DNA of 64,000 nt from Ferruginibacter sp. HRS2-29 (GTDB lineage Bacteria; Bacteroidota; Bacteroidia; Chitinophagales; Chitinophagaceae), in assembly GCF_024343615.1 (NCBI RefSeq), contig NZ_RJUB01000156.1, forward strand, positions 124,001 to 188,000, given 5' to 3'. A program made the translations under genes and the position numbers. Of the stretch, positions 25,952-36,347 are shown in pieces; position 1 is the stretch's first letter; each line of letters opens with the position of its first letter. A model generated the notes under the pieces. The model saw only the letters and a program-made list of their open reading frames with translations, ran no database searches and was not told the origin of the DNA.

Positions 25952-26623
25952 ATGAAAAATAAAATTTTACTTACATTATTTGTTGGCGTTTTCACTTTCA
26001 GTTTCGCACAGGCGCAAACCCCTGTTAAATTCGGGGTTAAAGCCGGCCTTTCCAACACAGGCATGCGGGGCGACGCGGTAAACAACCTCTCCGACCTCCT
26101 TGATTTTACAGATGGCATGGTCAAAACCACCAATCGCAATGGTTTTTTCGCAGGTGGTTATGTAAACATTCCGCTCGATAACATGCTCTCCTTTGAACCC
26201 GGAATTTATTATACACAAAAAGGCTACAACCTTGCTGGTGAACCCAATGTAAAAGGCTTTGATTTTTTGGGCGCAAATGCGAAAGCTCAGTTGCAGTCGC
26301 AGTACATAGATATCCCGGTACTGCTGAAAGCTGATCTTGGTGGTTTCCAGATATTTGCCGGCCCCCAATTTTCTTACCTGGTGAAATCTGATCTGCGTAT
26401 GACCGCGGGTGTATTGGGTTTCAACCTGCTGGATAGAAAAATTGATGCTACCGATCAATTCAACAGGTGGGATGCAGGGATCACCGGTGGTGTTGGTTTC
26501 AATGTTTCAAAAAATATAAATATCTCTGCCAGCTATGATTATGGCTTGCAAAAAGTAGATGCCAATAAAAACGTGAACGCGTACAACCGCGGTTTCAAAG
26601 TGGGTATTGGTGTTGGATTTTGA
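25952..26623 (+). CDS. PorT-family outer-membrane beta-barrel protein
   Basis: 223 residues. Signal peptide (MKNKILLTLFVGVFTFSFAQAQ) followed by a series of alternating hydrophobic strands typical of eight-stranded Bacteroidota barrels: VKFGVKAGLSNTG, GFFAGGYVNIPL, LSFEPGIYYTQKGY, YIDIPVLLKADL, FQIFAGPQFSYLV, and terminal AYNRGFKVGIGVGF ending in phenylalanine, as barrels inserted by Bam usually do. Probably an outer-membrane protein of unknown ligand. The start is the ATG before the signal peptide. Confidence 0.88.
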   Translation: MKNKILLTLFVGVFTFSFAQAQTPVKFGVKAGLSNTGMRGDAVNNLSDLLDFTDGMVKTTNRNGFFAGGYVNIPLDNMLSFEPGIYYTQKGYNLAGEPNVKGFDFLGANAKAQLQSQYIDIPVLLKADLGGFQIFAGPQFSYLVKSDLRMTAGVLGFNLLDRKIDATDQFNRWDAGITGGVGFNVSKNINISASYDYGLQKVDANKNVNAYNRGFKVGIGVGF

Positions 26624-26627
26624 TTAG

Positions 26628-26660
26628 AAACCCCGGAGGTTTTTAAAACCTCCGGGGTTT
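26628..26660. terminator. Bidirectional terminator between barrel and antiporter genes
   Basis: AAACCCCGGAGGTTTT (26628-26643) and its exact complement (26645-26660) form a 16-bp stem with T-runs on both strands. It separates convergent genes, so it can serve both. Confidence 0.85.
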
Positions 26661-26662
26661 TC

Positions 26663-28888
26663 TCATAATGTTTTCATCTCTTTCTCTTCTCCCACAATAA
26701 ACACCACGTCATCCACATCAAATACAAAAGTGGAATCAGGGTTGAGGATCCTTTTGCCCCCTCTTTCAATTCCAACGATCAGCCCGTGATTGTTTTCACG
26801 GATGCCCGATTCGCGGATCATTTTTCCTGTAAAACGGGATGATTCATCCAGCACAATTCTTTTCAACACGATCTCGCCCGCTGCCTTTGCCGGTAATTCA
26901 ACTTTCTTTTTGGGCGGACGAATGATGGCCAGTAATCTTTTGATCTGCGCATCACTGCCCAATACATGCAATTCATCCGAAGGAAAGATCCGCTCGTCAC
27001 GGGTAGGCAACTGGATGTTGATATCGCCTCTGCGGATGGCTACGATATTGACGCCGGGATTATCACGCCACTGCAATTCCCCTAAAGATTTTCCCGATAT
27101 GGCTGATTGCGGATGGATCGTGAGCCGCACAATATGTGCATCCCAGGGTGCAAGCTCCGCACGGTTTTTCTTCGCGTCGGCAATTTCACGCTGGTTGTAA
27201 TTAGATAAAAAACGATGCTCAAGCCGGTCGTAAAAAGCCTGTATTCTTTGAGCAAAAACAAACAGCAGCATCAGCAGCACGATCGCCACAATTACACCTG
27301 CGTACACCGAAAAGAAACGGAACATCAGGAACCCGATGAATGCTGCAGCTAAGCATAACCGTAAGAAACGGATGAAATACAGGATGCGGCTGTATTTTTT
27401 TATTTTCACCACTTCATTGAACGCTTTGGAATAATGTGTGCGTAGCGCCATTGCCCAGAGGAACGGCGACATCAATACAAGCGTGATTGCCGCGGTGGTT
27501 ATTTTCAACCATAATGCATCACTTACATGTGTAGAAATATATGGCCATGCATATCTTGAAGAAAGCGTGGCGATGCTCAGGAGGATGATGGATAAAATGA
27601 CGATATTGATGATCTTGGTGCGTAATACTTTCTGCCAGTCGCTGCTATCGGCGGCGCTGTTGTTATTACCCGAGTTGTGATAATTTGCCAGCGAAGCTAC
27701 CCATGGGGCCGGTAATTTTTTCTCGATCCATTTTGAAAAAGGCGTGCTGTATTTTACCAGGAACGGCGTGGTAAAAGTGGTGACAGCTGAAACTGCTACC
27801 GCAATCGGGTAAAGGAATGGGCTGGTTACTTTGAGGCTCACGCCAAGTGTGGCGATGATGAAAGAGAATTCGCCGATCTGTGTAAGGCTCATCCCGGTTT
27901 GTACGGATGTCTGCAATGATTGCCCGGACAACAAGGCACCGGAAGTAGCGCCGATGAATTTACCGGTGATCACGATCACGCAAAACAGCACGATGGGGCC
28001 GGCGTATTGTGCGATCATACCGGGGTCGATCATCATGCCGACTGATACGAAGAATATGGCGCCGAACAGGTCTTTCACCGGTTTGGTGAGGTGCTCGATC
28101 TTTTCAGCTTTGGTAGTTTCGGCGAGTATGGATCCCATGATGAAAGCGCCTAATGCCGGGGAGAACCCAACTTTTACCGCAAACACTACCATCAGCAAAC
28201 ACAGGGAGAGCGACACCACCAGCAGTGTTTCATCATTCATCAGGTCTTTGGCTTTTCGTAAAAGCGTGGGAACAAAAAATATCCCGAATACGAACCATAC
28301 TATGAGGAAAAACAAGAGTTTCAACACAGAGAACAGCATATCGCCGCCGGCAAACTGCTGGCTCACAGCCATGGTGGAAAGTAATACCATGAGAAGGATG
28401 GCTACAAGATCTTCTACGATCAGCACTCCAAAAACAAGGTTTGCGAAGAGTTGTGTTTTTACATTCAACTCTTCAAAAGTACGCATGATGATGGTGGTGG
28501 AAGAAATGGAAAGTATACCACCGAGAAAGAGGCTATCAATGTTTGACCAGCCTAGCAATCGGCCTGTACCATAACCGGCCAGCAACATGAACGAAACTTC
28601 GATGAGCCCGGTGACGGATGCCGAGCCACCTACTTTAATGAGTTTTTTGAAACTGAATTCGAGACCGAGGCTGAACAATAAAAAGATCACGCCGATCTCG
28701 GCCCATATCTGGATATTTTCCTTTTCCATTACGGTTGGCAGAAAATCAAAATAAGGGCCTACAAAAAAACCGGCCATGATGTAACCCAGCACCAGAGGGA
28801 GTTTCAGTTTTTTAAAAAGTATCGTTACAAAACCTGCTGCACCCAGTATCAATGCGAGGTCGTATATGAGATTGGGTAAATGTGTCAT
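26663..28888 (-). CDS. Monovalent cation/proton antiporter (CPA2/Kef type) with RCK-C domains
   Basis: 741 residues. About twelve helices in residues 5-390 form the Na+/H+ exchanger fold (LGYIMAGFFVGPYFDFLP, EIGVIFLLFSLGLEFSF, LGAFIMGSILAETT). A second membrane segment at about 425-550 precedes a cytoplasmic tail with two TrkA-C/RCK-C-like modules (about 585-660, with SGKSLGELQWRDNPGVNIVAIRRG, and 670-741, ending VFDVDDVVFIVGEEKEMKTL), which usually bind a regulatory nucleotide or ion. It exchanges K+ or Na+ for protons. Single-gene unit; the 5' side consists of GTTGAAA-type repeats. Confidence 0.9.
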   Translation of the reverse strand: MTHLPNLIYDLALILGAAGFVTILFKKLKLPLVLGYIMAGFFVGPYFDFLPTVMEKENIQIWAEIGVIFLLFSLGLEFSFKKLIKVGGSASVTGLIEVSFMLLAGYGTGRLLGWSNIDSLFLGGILSISSTTIIMRTFEELNVKTQLFANLVFGVLIVEDLVAILLMVLLSTMAVSQQFAGGDMLFSVLKLLFFLIVWFVFGIFFVPTLLRKAKDLMNDETLLVVSLSLCLLMVVFAVKVGFSPALGAFIMGSILAETTKAEKIEHLTKPVKDLFGAIFFVSVGMMIDPGMIAQYAGPIVLFCVIVITGKFIGATSGALLSGQSLQTSVQTGMSLTQIGEFSFIIATLGVSLKVTSPFLYPIAVAVSAVTTFTTPFLVKYSTPFSKWIEKKLPAPWVASLANYHNSGNNNSAADSSDWQKVLRTKIINIVILSIILLSIATLSSRYAWPYISTHVSDALWLKITTAAITLVLMSPFLWAMALRTHYSKAFNEVVKIKKYSRILYFIRFLRLCLAAAFIGFLMFRFFSVYAGVIVAIVLLMLLFVFAQRIQAFYDRLEHRFLSNYNQREIADAKKNRAELAPWDAHIVRLTIHPQSAISGKSLGELQWRDNPGVNIVAIRRGDINIQLPTRDERIFPSDELHVLGSDAQIKRLLAIIRPPKKKVELPAKAAGEIVLKRIVLDESSRFTGKMIRESGIRENNHGLIVGIERGGKRILNPDSTFVFDVDDVVFIVGEEKEMKTL

Positions 28889-28891
28889 AAT

Positions 28892-29038
28892 AGGTTGAAA
28901 GTTGAAAGTTCGAAAAAGTTGAAAGTTGAAGGTTGAAGGTTGAAAGTTGGAAAACTCAATGCATGAAGTTGGTTCAACATAATAGCGGACTCACTGATCG
29001 TGAATCAACCTTGAACCTTCAACTTTCAACCTTCAACT
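28892..29038. repeat. Intergenic inverted repeats of the GTTGAAA/GTTGAAG family
   Basis: 28892-28950 is a degenerate tandem array of GTTGAAA, GTTGAAG and GTTCGAA units. 29006-29038 carries the reverse complement (CAACCTTGAACCTTCAACTTTC and so on). The arms can pair over about 33 bases. The left arm forms the 5' leader of the antiporter gene. Confidence 0.75.
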
Positions 29039-29043
29039 GCTTA

Positions 29044-29358
29044 TTACCAGAAATGATGCTTAGGACAAACGAAGTGTGTGGCGGGCAGGCTGCCGGAAAA
29101 AATGCAGGCTGCTATCGACGGTATTGCCACCGGTGAATATTTGTAAGAAAAAAAAGCCGTAGGTAAAAGAGTGTGTTGTATGCGTTGCGAAATATCCACC
29201 GTTTTGTCGATCTGCAGATCGCTTTTGGCATTGCCGGAAAATAACTGGCTTTTGAAGCTGGATACATTTGTAGTATGCATAGCAGTTTTAGCTGCCGACC
29301 CGATGGGTGCCAGCAGTTGAAACAGGCAAAAACATATCAACAAATAAAATATACGCAT
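29044..29358 (-). CDS. Small exported protein of unknown function
   Basis: 104 residues. The N-terminus MRIFYLLICFCLFQLLAPIGSAAKTA is a good signal peptide. The rest (DLQIDKTVDISQRIQHTLLP ... FSYKYSPVAIPSIAACIFSGSLPATHFVCPKHHFW) has no recognised domain; the hydrophobic stretch near the end could be a second membrane segment. Just upstream on the minus strand is TACCTTCG, close to a -7 box. Because the frame has no recognised relative and sits beside repeats, it may be spurious. It is divergent from the amidase gene. Confidence 0.45.
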   Translation of the reverse strand: MRIFYLLICFCLFQLLAPIGSAAKTAMHTTNVSSFKSQLFSGNAKSDLQIDKTVDISQRIQHTLLPTAFFSYKYSPVAIPSIAACIFSGSLPATHFVCPKHHFW

Positions 29359-29505
29359 TGCGGCGAAGGTACGAAAAATAGCCCGGATGGGTGATGCCAG
29401 GCGTGAAGGATTTGTAAAGGTTTAGGCACAATGGCCGTGTTATTTGCAATGTTTCACATTTCGTCTGCATTATTTGCAATAATTTTAAAAACCATAATTT
29501 ATAGC

Positions 29506-31245
29506 ATGAAAAAAAATACATGGTTTGTTTTGCTGATGTCGTTCTCAGTTATCAATGCCGTAGCGCAGGAGGCCCCGGTGATAAAACTTGTTAATCCTTT
29601 AAAAGCAGACAACAATGTTTCTACTTCCAAACAATTCATCATCGGAAGTACCTGCAAAACCTGCAGCATCAGCATTAATGATCAGCCGGTGAAAGTTTAT
29701 TCTACCGGGGCATTTGCGCTGGCGCTCGATCTCAGGCAAGGGGATACGGCATTTAATATTGTATCAACATCATCAGCTGGAAAATCCGTATCGAAACAAA
29801 TAAATTTCACTTACAAAATTCCACCTCCGGCAGATACGGTGAAGACTGTCGCTATCGCCGGCATTCAAACATTTCCCGAAGGGAACCTTGTTTTATTGCC
29901 AGGAGATGTGATCCGTTTTAAAGTGAAAGCCCTTCCTGGCGGCAATGTGAGCGTGCTCAACAACACTATGCTTTACGAAATGCCTGTAAGCCAGTCGGGC
30001 GGCATGCCTGGCATTTACCAGGGAGAATATACGATCCGGCAGACGGATGTTTTTGGCGCCTCAAAAATGATGGTTACGTTGGTTGCGCCTGATGGCCAAA
30101 GAGCTACAAAAGAAACGGGTAACACTTTCGCGGTGATGTCGCCGCTTTCGTCAGATGTCGCTATTACTAAAGGAAGATTAGCCCATCTGGAATATGGATT
30201 GGGTGATGACCGGCTTGGCGGAGCAAAGATCGGCTACTTAGATAGCAATGTTTTGCTGAAAGTGATTGGCAAAGTGGGCGCTGATTATAAAATAAAACTT
30301 GCAGATAATAAAACCGCTTACATTCCGGACGATCTTGTATCGCTGATGCCAAAGGGGACTTTTGCGGCATCGTCGCTTACCGGCCACTGGAGAGTGTATG
30401 GGGATAGCGCTTACGATTATGTAACGGTGGGGCTTTCGGCGAGGTTGCCTTACCAGTCGGTTCAACAGGTAAATCCTTCACGAATTGTGGTCGATGTTTT
30501 TGGAGCAACTAACAATACAAACTGGATCACGCAACTGGGGAACACACAAGAGGTTGCCAATGTGGATTATGAGCAGGTACAAAATGATATTTTCCGGATC
30601 ACCATACAACTTAAGCACCAGCAGCATTGGGGTCACCAGGTCTATTACCGGGGAAACCTGCTGGTAATAAAAATAAAACAGCAGCCGAAAGATCTTTCGT
30701 TGAAAAACCTGACCATTGCAATCGATGCGGGCCATGGAGGTACCAATACCGGTGCCGGCGGCGCAACAGGTTCATCGGAAAAAGCGCTTGCATTGGCAGT
30801 TTCGCTCAAATTGCAAAAAGCCTTGGAGGCAGAAGGCGCAAAAGTGCTGATGACAAGAACAACAGAAAAATTTGTAGATAATAAAGACCGGATATTACTT
30901 TTCAGAGATGCACAGCCCGATCTTCTGGTGAGCATCCATCTCAATTCGGCGGTAGATCCATTCAATGCCGGTGGTACGAGTAGCCTTTACCGTTATGTAG
31001 GTTTCAGGCCATTAAGTTTTTATATCAACAAACGAATGCTTGAACTGGGACTGAAAGAATATGGCAATATCGGCTCGTTCAATTTTATGCTCAACAGTCC
31101 TACCGAATATCCCAGCGCTCTCGTGGAAACGCTGTTTATCAGCAACCTCGAAGAAGAAGCACTTATATTGGATGAAGGCTTTCAGCAACGGATGGCCGAG
31201 AAGATAGTGCTGGGGGTGAAGGATTTTCTGGCGGCAACGAAATAA
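29506..31245 (+). CDS. N-acetylmuramoyl-L-alanine amidase (Amidase_3)
   Basis: 579 residues from the ATG at 29506, where a signal peptide begins (MKKNTWFVLLMSFSVINAVAQ); an earlier in-frame start at 29431 would bury it. Residues ~25-400 are beta-rich Ig/SH3-like and AMIN-like modules. The catalytic domain (about 405-575) shows zinc ligands in IDAGHGG, the glutamate of SSEKALAL, SIHLNS and the catalytic ALVETLFISN. It cleaves the amide between muramic acid and the peptide stem in the periplasm, as in cell separation or wall recycling. No cell-division gene is adjacent. Downstream are TTACGAA repeats. Confidence 0.9.
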   Translation: MKKNTWFVLLMSFSVINAVAQEAPVIKLVNPLKADNNVSTSKQFIIGSTCKTCSISINDQPVKVYSTGAFALALDLRQGDTAFNIVSTSSAGKSVSKQINFTYKIPPPADTVKTVAIAGIQTFPEGNLVLLPGDVIRFKVKALPGGNVSVLNNTMLYEMPVSQSGGMPGIYQGEYTIRQTDVFGASKMMVTLVAPDGQRATKETGNTFAVMSPLSSDVAITKGRLAHLEYGLGDDRLGGAKIGYLDSNVLLKVIGKVGADYKIKLADNKTAYIPDDLVSLMPKGTFAASSLTGHWRVYGDSAYDYVTVGLSARLPYQSVQQVNPSRIVVDVFGATNNTNWITQLGNTQEVANVDYEQVQNDIFRITIQLKHQQHWGHQVYYRGNLLVIKIKQQPKDLSLKNLTIAIDAGHGGTNTGAGGATGSSEKALALAVSLKLQKALEAEGAKVLMTRTTEKFVDNKDRILLFRDAQPDLLVSIHLNSAVDPFNAGGTSSLYRYVGFRPLSFYINKRMLELGLKEYGNIGSFNFMLNSPTEYPSALVETLFISNLEEEALILDEGFQQRMAEKIVLGVKDFLAATK

Positions 31246-31246
31246 A

Positions 31247-31378
31247 AATTACGAATTACGAATTACGAATTTTTTTTTGGGGGAAGCAAGATAGTGACAG
31301 TTTAAAGGAAAGTTCCTGAAATTGAGATATATCAATTAAATGAACCCATTCGTAATTCGTAATCCGTAATTCGTAATT
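31247..31378. repeat. Intergenic inverted repeats of the TTACGAA family
   Basis: 31247-31272 carries three ATTACGA units; 31348-31378 carries four units in the opposite orientation, one changed to ATCCGTA. The arms pair over about 25 bases and lie between the amidase and the response regulator. The same family recurs at 44221-44337. Confidence 0.8.
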
Positions 31379-31410
31379 GCAAGCTCCGCTTGCATACGCA
31401 TAAGTGAGTA

Positions 31411-31440
31411 TTTACAATCCTCCTATAAAGTTTAATTTTG
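31411..31440 (+). promoter_or_regulatory. Promoter of the two-component pair
   Basis: TTTA (31411-31414) and TAATTTTG (31433-31440), an exact -7 motif, with an 18-base spacer. The regulator ATG is at 31454. Confidence 0.5.
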
Positions 31441-31453
31441 CAGACTATTTGTT

Positions 31454-32083
31454 ATGGCTGATAAAATAATTTGTATCGTTGAAGACAAGCCCGACCTGCG
31501 GGAAGGTATGAGCATGATGGTTCAGTTTACCGACGGGTATGAACTCGGGGGGAGTTACGCCAATGCCGAAGAGGCGATGGAAAAGATCCCTGGTATAGTG
31601 CCTGATGCCGTACTGATGGACATCAACCTGCCGGGTGCCAGCGGTATCGCCTGCGTTACTTCGCTGAAAGCGATGTTTCCCCAAATGCTATTTTTGATGT
31701 GTACGGCTTATGAAGACAACGACAAGATATTTGATTCGTTGAAGGCCGGGGCAAGCGGTTATATTTTAAAAACGGAAGGGCCCGCCCGCATCATGGAAGC
31801 ACTGGGTGATATGCTGGAAGGTGGCAGCCCGATGAGCAGTAATATTGCCCGCAAAGTGGTAGCGAGTTTCGTCAGCATGGGTAAGGACAATCAATTGATA
31901 GAAACCCTCAGCGACCGCGAAAAAATGGTGCTGGAGCAACTGGCAAAGGGCCTGATAGGAAAAGAAGTGGCCGATGCGCTGCAGATCAGTGGCGGCACCG
32001 TACGCAAGCATGTACAGAATATCTACAAAAAACTGCATGTGAATACCCGTGTAGAAGCAGTAAATTTATACCTGAAAAGGTAG
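31454..32083 (+). CDS. LuxR/NarL-family response regulator
   Basis: 209 residues. Receiver domain (1-120) with the acidic pair E10/D11, phospho-acceptor D56 in VLMDINLPG, T84 and K106. The DNA-binding domain (about 145-209) is LuxR-type: LSDREKMVLEQLAKGLIGKEVADALQISGGTVRKHVQNIYKKLHV. It is encoded 85 bases before a histidine kinase of the matching HisKA_3 class, which is very likely its partner. The regulated genes cannot be told from the window. Confidence 0.93.
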   Translation: MADKIICIVEDKPDLREGMSMMVQFTDGYELGGSYANAEEAMEKIPGIVPDAVLMDINLPGASGIACVTSLKAMFPQMLFLMCTAYEDNDKIFDSLKAGASGYILKTEGPARIMEALGDMLEGGSPMSSNIARKVVASFVSMGKDNQLIETLSDREKMVLEQLAKGLIGKEVADALQISGGTVRKHVQNIYKKLHVNTRVEAVNLYLKR

Positions 32084-32163
32084 TTTAGAGAGTAAGGGTT
32101 GGAGTTTAGGGTATACTAAATCCGAATCCCTGTACCTAAACCCTGATCTCTAATCTCTAAGCC
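32081..32163. repeat. Intergenic imperfect inverted repeats of the TTTAGGG/TTAGAGA family
   Basis: 32081-32115 (TTAGAGAGTAAGGGTTGGAG and on) faces 32133-32163 (CTAAACCCTGATCTCTAATC and on). Pairing is imperfect. It sits between the response regulator and its kinase, so it would be transcribed as part of that unit. Confidence 0.5.
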
Positions 32164-32168
32164 TGTAA

Positions 32169-33506
32169 ATGATTCGCTTTGATAAATATTTCATTCTCTT
32201 TTTTGAAAGCGTCAGCGTTTTCATGTTCCTGTTTTTTTTATTGCAATACCTGATCATCAAAAGAAAGGAATACCTTTTTTACGCGGTTTATCTTTTATGC
32301 CTTTCTACTTATTACCTTGTGGCGATTCCCGATTTCTTTTTTGGCATATCTATGAAAGATGTGGCGGAGGTAACAAAATACGATCTGTTCAAACGGCCCC
32401 TGCAATTCATGAGCGGCGTATTTTATACACTTTTTATTGTTTACTATCTCGGGCTGGAAAAACTGAATGGCTTCCTGTATAGGTTTTTTAATTCGCTGGT
32501 AGTGATGTACATCCTGCTGGCCATCACCTGTTTTTTCCTCAATTATTTTGGTATCGATTACAATAACCCATATTATATTTTCAGCCTGCTGTTGTTTCCG
32601 TTGCAGTTGTATGTAGTGATTGCTTTGTTCAGGCATAAAGTGCCTTATTCTAACTACATCATCTGGGGAAGTATCATCACGCTGGTGGGCAGTTCGCTTA
32701 CGCTGGTGTATTATATTTATCTTTTAAAATACGACCCTGATAATCCTGATGCCAATGCACTTTCTTACTGGCCGGTCCAGGTAAGTATCCTGATGGACAT
32801 GTTCCTCTTCACCATTGCGTTGCAAAGAAAGATCGCGGACAATGAAAAGTCGCTGATCAATTCTGCATACCTGCGTCAGCAGGCCGTGTTGCTGGAAAGA
32901 GAACGTATCATCGCCGACCTGCACGACGATGTGGGTGGAGGCCTAAGCAGCATCCGCATGATGAGTGACCTGATGGCGCAACAAAGTGCAAAAGAAAATC
33001 ATCCGGCGTATGTATCGTTCGGGCAAAAAATTTCGCTTACCGCCAAAGACATCGCACAGCGCATGCATACCATCATCTGGAGCCTGAACGCGGAGAATGA
33101 TACCGTCAGCAACTTCGCAGAATATGTGCGCCAGTACGGCGTTTCATTTTTTGAAAGCTCTCCTGTTTTTTTTCGTTCCAATAATCTTGCATCACTCGGC
33201 GGGGAGACAGAGATCAGCGGGGTGAAAAGAAAAAACCTTTTCCTCATCGTTAAAGAAGCATTTCATAATATCATCAAACATTCCGGCGCTACCCAGGCAA
33301 GTGTAAATATCTCTCTTGAGAAAAAAGAGCTCCATATCAGTATTTCCGATAACGGAAAAGGTATTACCGATGAAGAAAACCCTACAGCCATTCGTTTTGG
33401 CAACGGCCTTAAAAACATGCAGAAACGTATGGATGAGATCGGGGGAAAAATCCACATCGATACCGGCGCAGGAACCTCTATCAAGATTGCAGTGAGCATA
33501 AATTAG
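32169..33506 (+). CDS. Sensor histidine kinase (7TM input, HisKA_3)
   Basis: 445 residues. The first 220 residues hold seven hydrophobic helices with short loops, like 7TMR-DISM sensor regions. A coiled linker then leads to the dimerisation and phospho-acceptor box ERERIIADLHDDVGGGLSSI with H252. The ATPase part shows NLFLIVKEAFHNIIKHSGA (N box), ISDNGKGI (G1) and FGNGLKNMQKRM (G2). This is the NarX/DegS-like class that pairs with LuxR-type regulators, and one is encoded directly upstream. No periplasmic sensor domain is present before the helices, so the signal is unknown. Confidence 0.92.
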   Translation: MIRFDKYFILFFESVSVFMFLFFLLQYLIIKRKEYLFYAVYLLCLSTYYLVAIPDFFFGISMKDVAEVTKYDLFKRPLQFMSGVFYTLFIVYYLGLEKLNGFLYRFFNSLVVMYILLAITCFFLNYFGIDYNNPYYIFSLLLFPLQLYVVIALFRHKVPYSNYIIWGSIITLVGSSLTLVYYIYLLKYDPDNPDANALSYWPVQVSILMDMFLFTIALQRKIADNEKSLINSAYLRQQAVLLERERIIADLHDDVGGGLSSIRMMSDLMAQQSAKENHPAYVSFGQKISLTAKDIAQRMHTIIWSLNAENDTVSNFAEYVRQYGVSFFESSPVFFRSNNLASLGGETEISGVKRKNLFLIVKEAFHNIIKHSGATQASVNISLEKKELHISISDNGKGITDEENPTAIRFGNGLKNMQKRMDEIGGKIHIDTGAGTSIKIAVSIN

Positions 33507-33509
33507 CGA

Positions 33510-33594
33510 TAAGTTATGAGTTTTAAGTGATGAGAGAACCATCGAAGAGTTTACTAACTTACGCCTTGTAACTCATAACTCATAATTCATAACT
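33510..33594. repeat. Intergenic inverted repeats of the GTTATGA family
   Basis: 33510-33534 (AAGTTATGAGTTTTAAGTGA and on) faces 33569-33594 (TAACTCATAACTCATAATTC and on). The pair fills nearly the whole gap between the kinase and the AhpD-like gene. Confidence 0.65.
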
Positions 33595-33598
33595 AAAA

Positions 33599-33946
33599 AT
33601 GGGCAATCTTGTAAAAGAATTCAACGACTATCGGGAACGTATGAACGAAGTTATTTTGAGCAAGGAAAACCTTGTCATCAAAAGGCTTTGGAACCTCGAT
33701 ACCAATACCTACGCTGCCGGTGCGCTGGATGTAAAAACAAAAGAACTGCTTGGGCTGGTAGCCAGCATGGTGCTGCGTTGCGACGACTGCATCAAATATC
33801 ATGTAGGCAAAGCGCATGAACTGAAAGTAAGTACGGAAGAGTTGTACGAAGTATTTGCGGTAGCCAATATTGTGGGCGGTACCATCGTGATCCCCCATAC
33901 AAGGCGTGCAGCGGAATATTGGGAAGAACTGAAGGAAACGGTTTAA
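33599..33946 (+). CDS. Carboxymuconolactone decarboxylase / AhpD-like protein
   Basis: 115 residues, all-helical. The redox motif C61-x2-C64-x3-H68 (CDDCIKYHV) followed by ANIVGGTIVIPHTRRA is typical of AhpD-like members of the carboxymuconolactone decarboxylase family, which use the CxxC pair in thiol peroxidase chemistry. With the catalytic cysteines present, a redox role is more likely than ring decarboxylation. It precedes the oxidoreductase beta subunit by about 220 bases, so a functional link is uncertain. Confidence 0.88.
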   Translation: MGNLVKEFNDYRERMNEVILSKENLVIKRLWNLDTNTYAAGALDVKTKELLGLVASMVLRCDDCIKYHVGKAHELKVSTEELYEVFAVANIVGGTIVIPHTRRAAEYWEELKETV

Positions 33947-34169
33947 TATATATAAAATCTTCAGTTCTTGTCGGGTACAAACGGGAGAAAACACCGTAAT
34001 GAACGTTTCTGCCCGGAAAGACGGAAAGAAAACAGGGGAAATATTTCTTTCTTCTTCTTCCCGTCTTCCCGGCAAATTATTCCCACAACCCACTTCTACC
34101 CTTGTTATTCCTTATTTAGTATCTCTTATTGCTGATTTCTGTGTAATTTTACGCTCAAATTTTAGCGAT

Positions 34170-35201
<1,032 letters not shown>

Positions 35202-35204
<3 letters not shown>

Positions 35205-35339
35205 CCCCTCCGCTCCCTAAAGGGGGAACTGAACGGAGCGAAGATTCGTGAAGGATTAAAAAAATTTTATAGAGAAGCCCCGAAATCTATTCGGGGCTTC
35301 TCTATAATCAGTTCCCCCTTTAGGGGGCGGAGGGGGTTA
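35202..35339. repeat. Near-perfect outer inverted repeat between convergent genes
   Basis: 35202-35232 (TAACCCCTCCGCTCCCTAAA and on) and 35308-35339 pair over about 31 bases with one substitution and one single-base gap. They enclose a second perfect hairpin (35268-35306). The left arm starts at the stop codon of the ferredoxin oxidoreductase gene and the right arm ends at the stop of asd. Confidence 0.85.
35268..35306. terminator. Perfect 17-bp hairpin between convergent genes
   Basis: TATAGAGAAGCCCCGAA (35268-35284) pairs with its exact complement (35290-35306) around ATCTA. An A-run precedes it (T-run for the minus strand). Likely a terminator shared by the two convergent genes. Confidence 0.75.
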
Positions 35340-36320
35340 TTTTTTTTGCGTCAGGTACTCTGCTATCTGCACCGCATTTGTTGCAGCACCTTTACGTAAA
35401 TTATCACTCACGATCCAGCAGTTGAGTGTGTTCGCCTGCGTTTCATCGCGGCGTATGCGGCCCACAAAAGTTTCATCCTTATCGTGTGCATTTAACGGCA
35501 TCGGGTATACGAAATTATCTATATCGTCTTCCACCACTATCCCCGGCGATTTTGCCAGCAAGGCTTTCACTTCATCCAGGTCAAAATCATTTTCAAATTC
35601 TATGTTCACGCTTTCACTGTGCCCGCCTACAGTAGGAATGCGTACACACGTGGCCGTTACCCTGATGGAATCATCTTCCATGATCTTTTTGGTTTCATTC
35701 ACCATTTTCATTTCTTCCTTCGTGTAACCGTTTTCGGTAAACACATCAATCTGTGGTATTACGTTCAGGTCGATCGGATATTTATAAGCCATTTCGCCGG
35801 AGATGCCTTTGCGCTCGTTCATCATCTGGTCTACAGCCTTCACACCGGTGCCGGTCACACTTTGGTAGGTGCTTACTACCACACGTTTGATCTTATATTT
35901 TTCGTGAAGCGGTTTTAAAACAAGCACCATCTGGATGGTGCTGCAATTTGGATTAGCGATGATCTTATCATCAGCAGTCAGCACATGTGCATTCACTTCC
36001 GGAACAACGAGTTTTTTGTCGGGATCCATGCGCCATGCGCTGGAGTTGTCGATCACCGTTATGCCGGCTTCGGCAAACTTCGGCGACCATTCGAGCGATG
36101 TTCCGCCACCGGCGGAAAAAATAGCGATCTCAGGTTTCATGTCAATTGCAGTCTGCATCCCAACGATCGTATACTTCTTGCCCTTAAAATCTACCTGCTT
36201 ACCAACAGATCTTTCAGAAGCTACCGGGATCAGTTCGGTAACAGGAAAATTTCTTTGTTCCAATACCTGTAACATTTTCGTTCCAACGAGGCCCGTTGCG
36301 CCTACTACTGCAATTCTCAT
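35337..36320 (-). CDS. asd: Aspartate-semialdehyde dehydrogenase
   Basis: 327 residues from the ATG at 36320, where the NADP-binding motif GATGLVG follows at residues 7-13; an in-frame start at 36404 would add 28 unrelated residues. Catalytic C126 lies in NPNCSTIQ, and the late EFENDFDLDE and VRIPTVGGHS segments match the family. It reduces aspartyl phosphate to aspartate semialdehyde for lysine/diaminopimelate, threonine and methionine synthesis. A terminator-like hairpin lies directly upstream in the transcript (36348-36370), hinting at attenuation. Confidence 0.95.
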   Translation of the reverse strand: MRIAVVGATGLVGTKMLQVLEQRNFPVTELIPVASERSVGKQVDFKGKKYTIVGMQTAIDMKPEIAIFSAGGGTSLEWSPKFAEAGITVIDNSSAWRMDPDKKLVVPEVNAHVLTADDKIIANPNCSTIQMVLVLKPLHEKYKIKRVVVSTYQSVTGTGVKAVDQMMNERKGISGEMAYKYPIDLNVIPQIDVFTENGYTKEEMKMVNETKKIMEDDSIRVTATCVRIPTVGGHSESVNIEFENDFDLDEVKALLAKSPGIVVEDDIDNFVYPMPLNAHDKDETFVGRIRRDETQANTLNCWIVSDNLRKGAATNAVQIAEYLTQKK

Positions 36321-36347
36321 TTTTTGTTTTTTAAAGCGTAAAAAAAT

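Noticed and set aside
27831-28574. 247-codon plus-strand frame
   Set aside because: Antisense to the antiporter membrane domain; codon mirroring of hydrophobic stretches produces long open frames.
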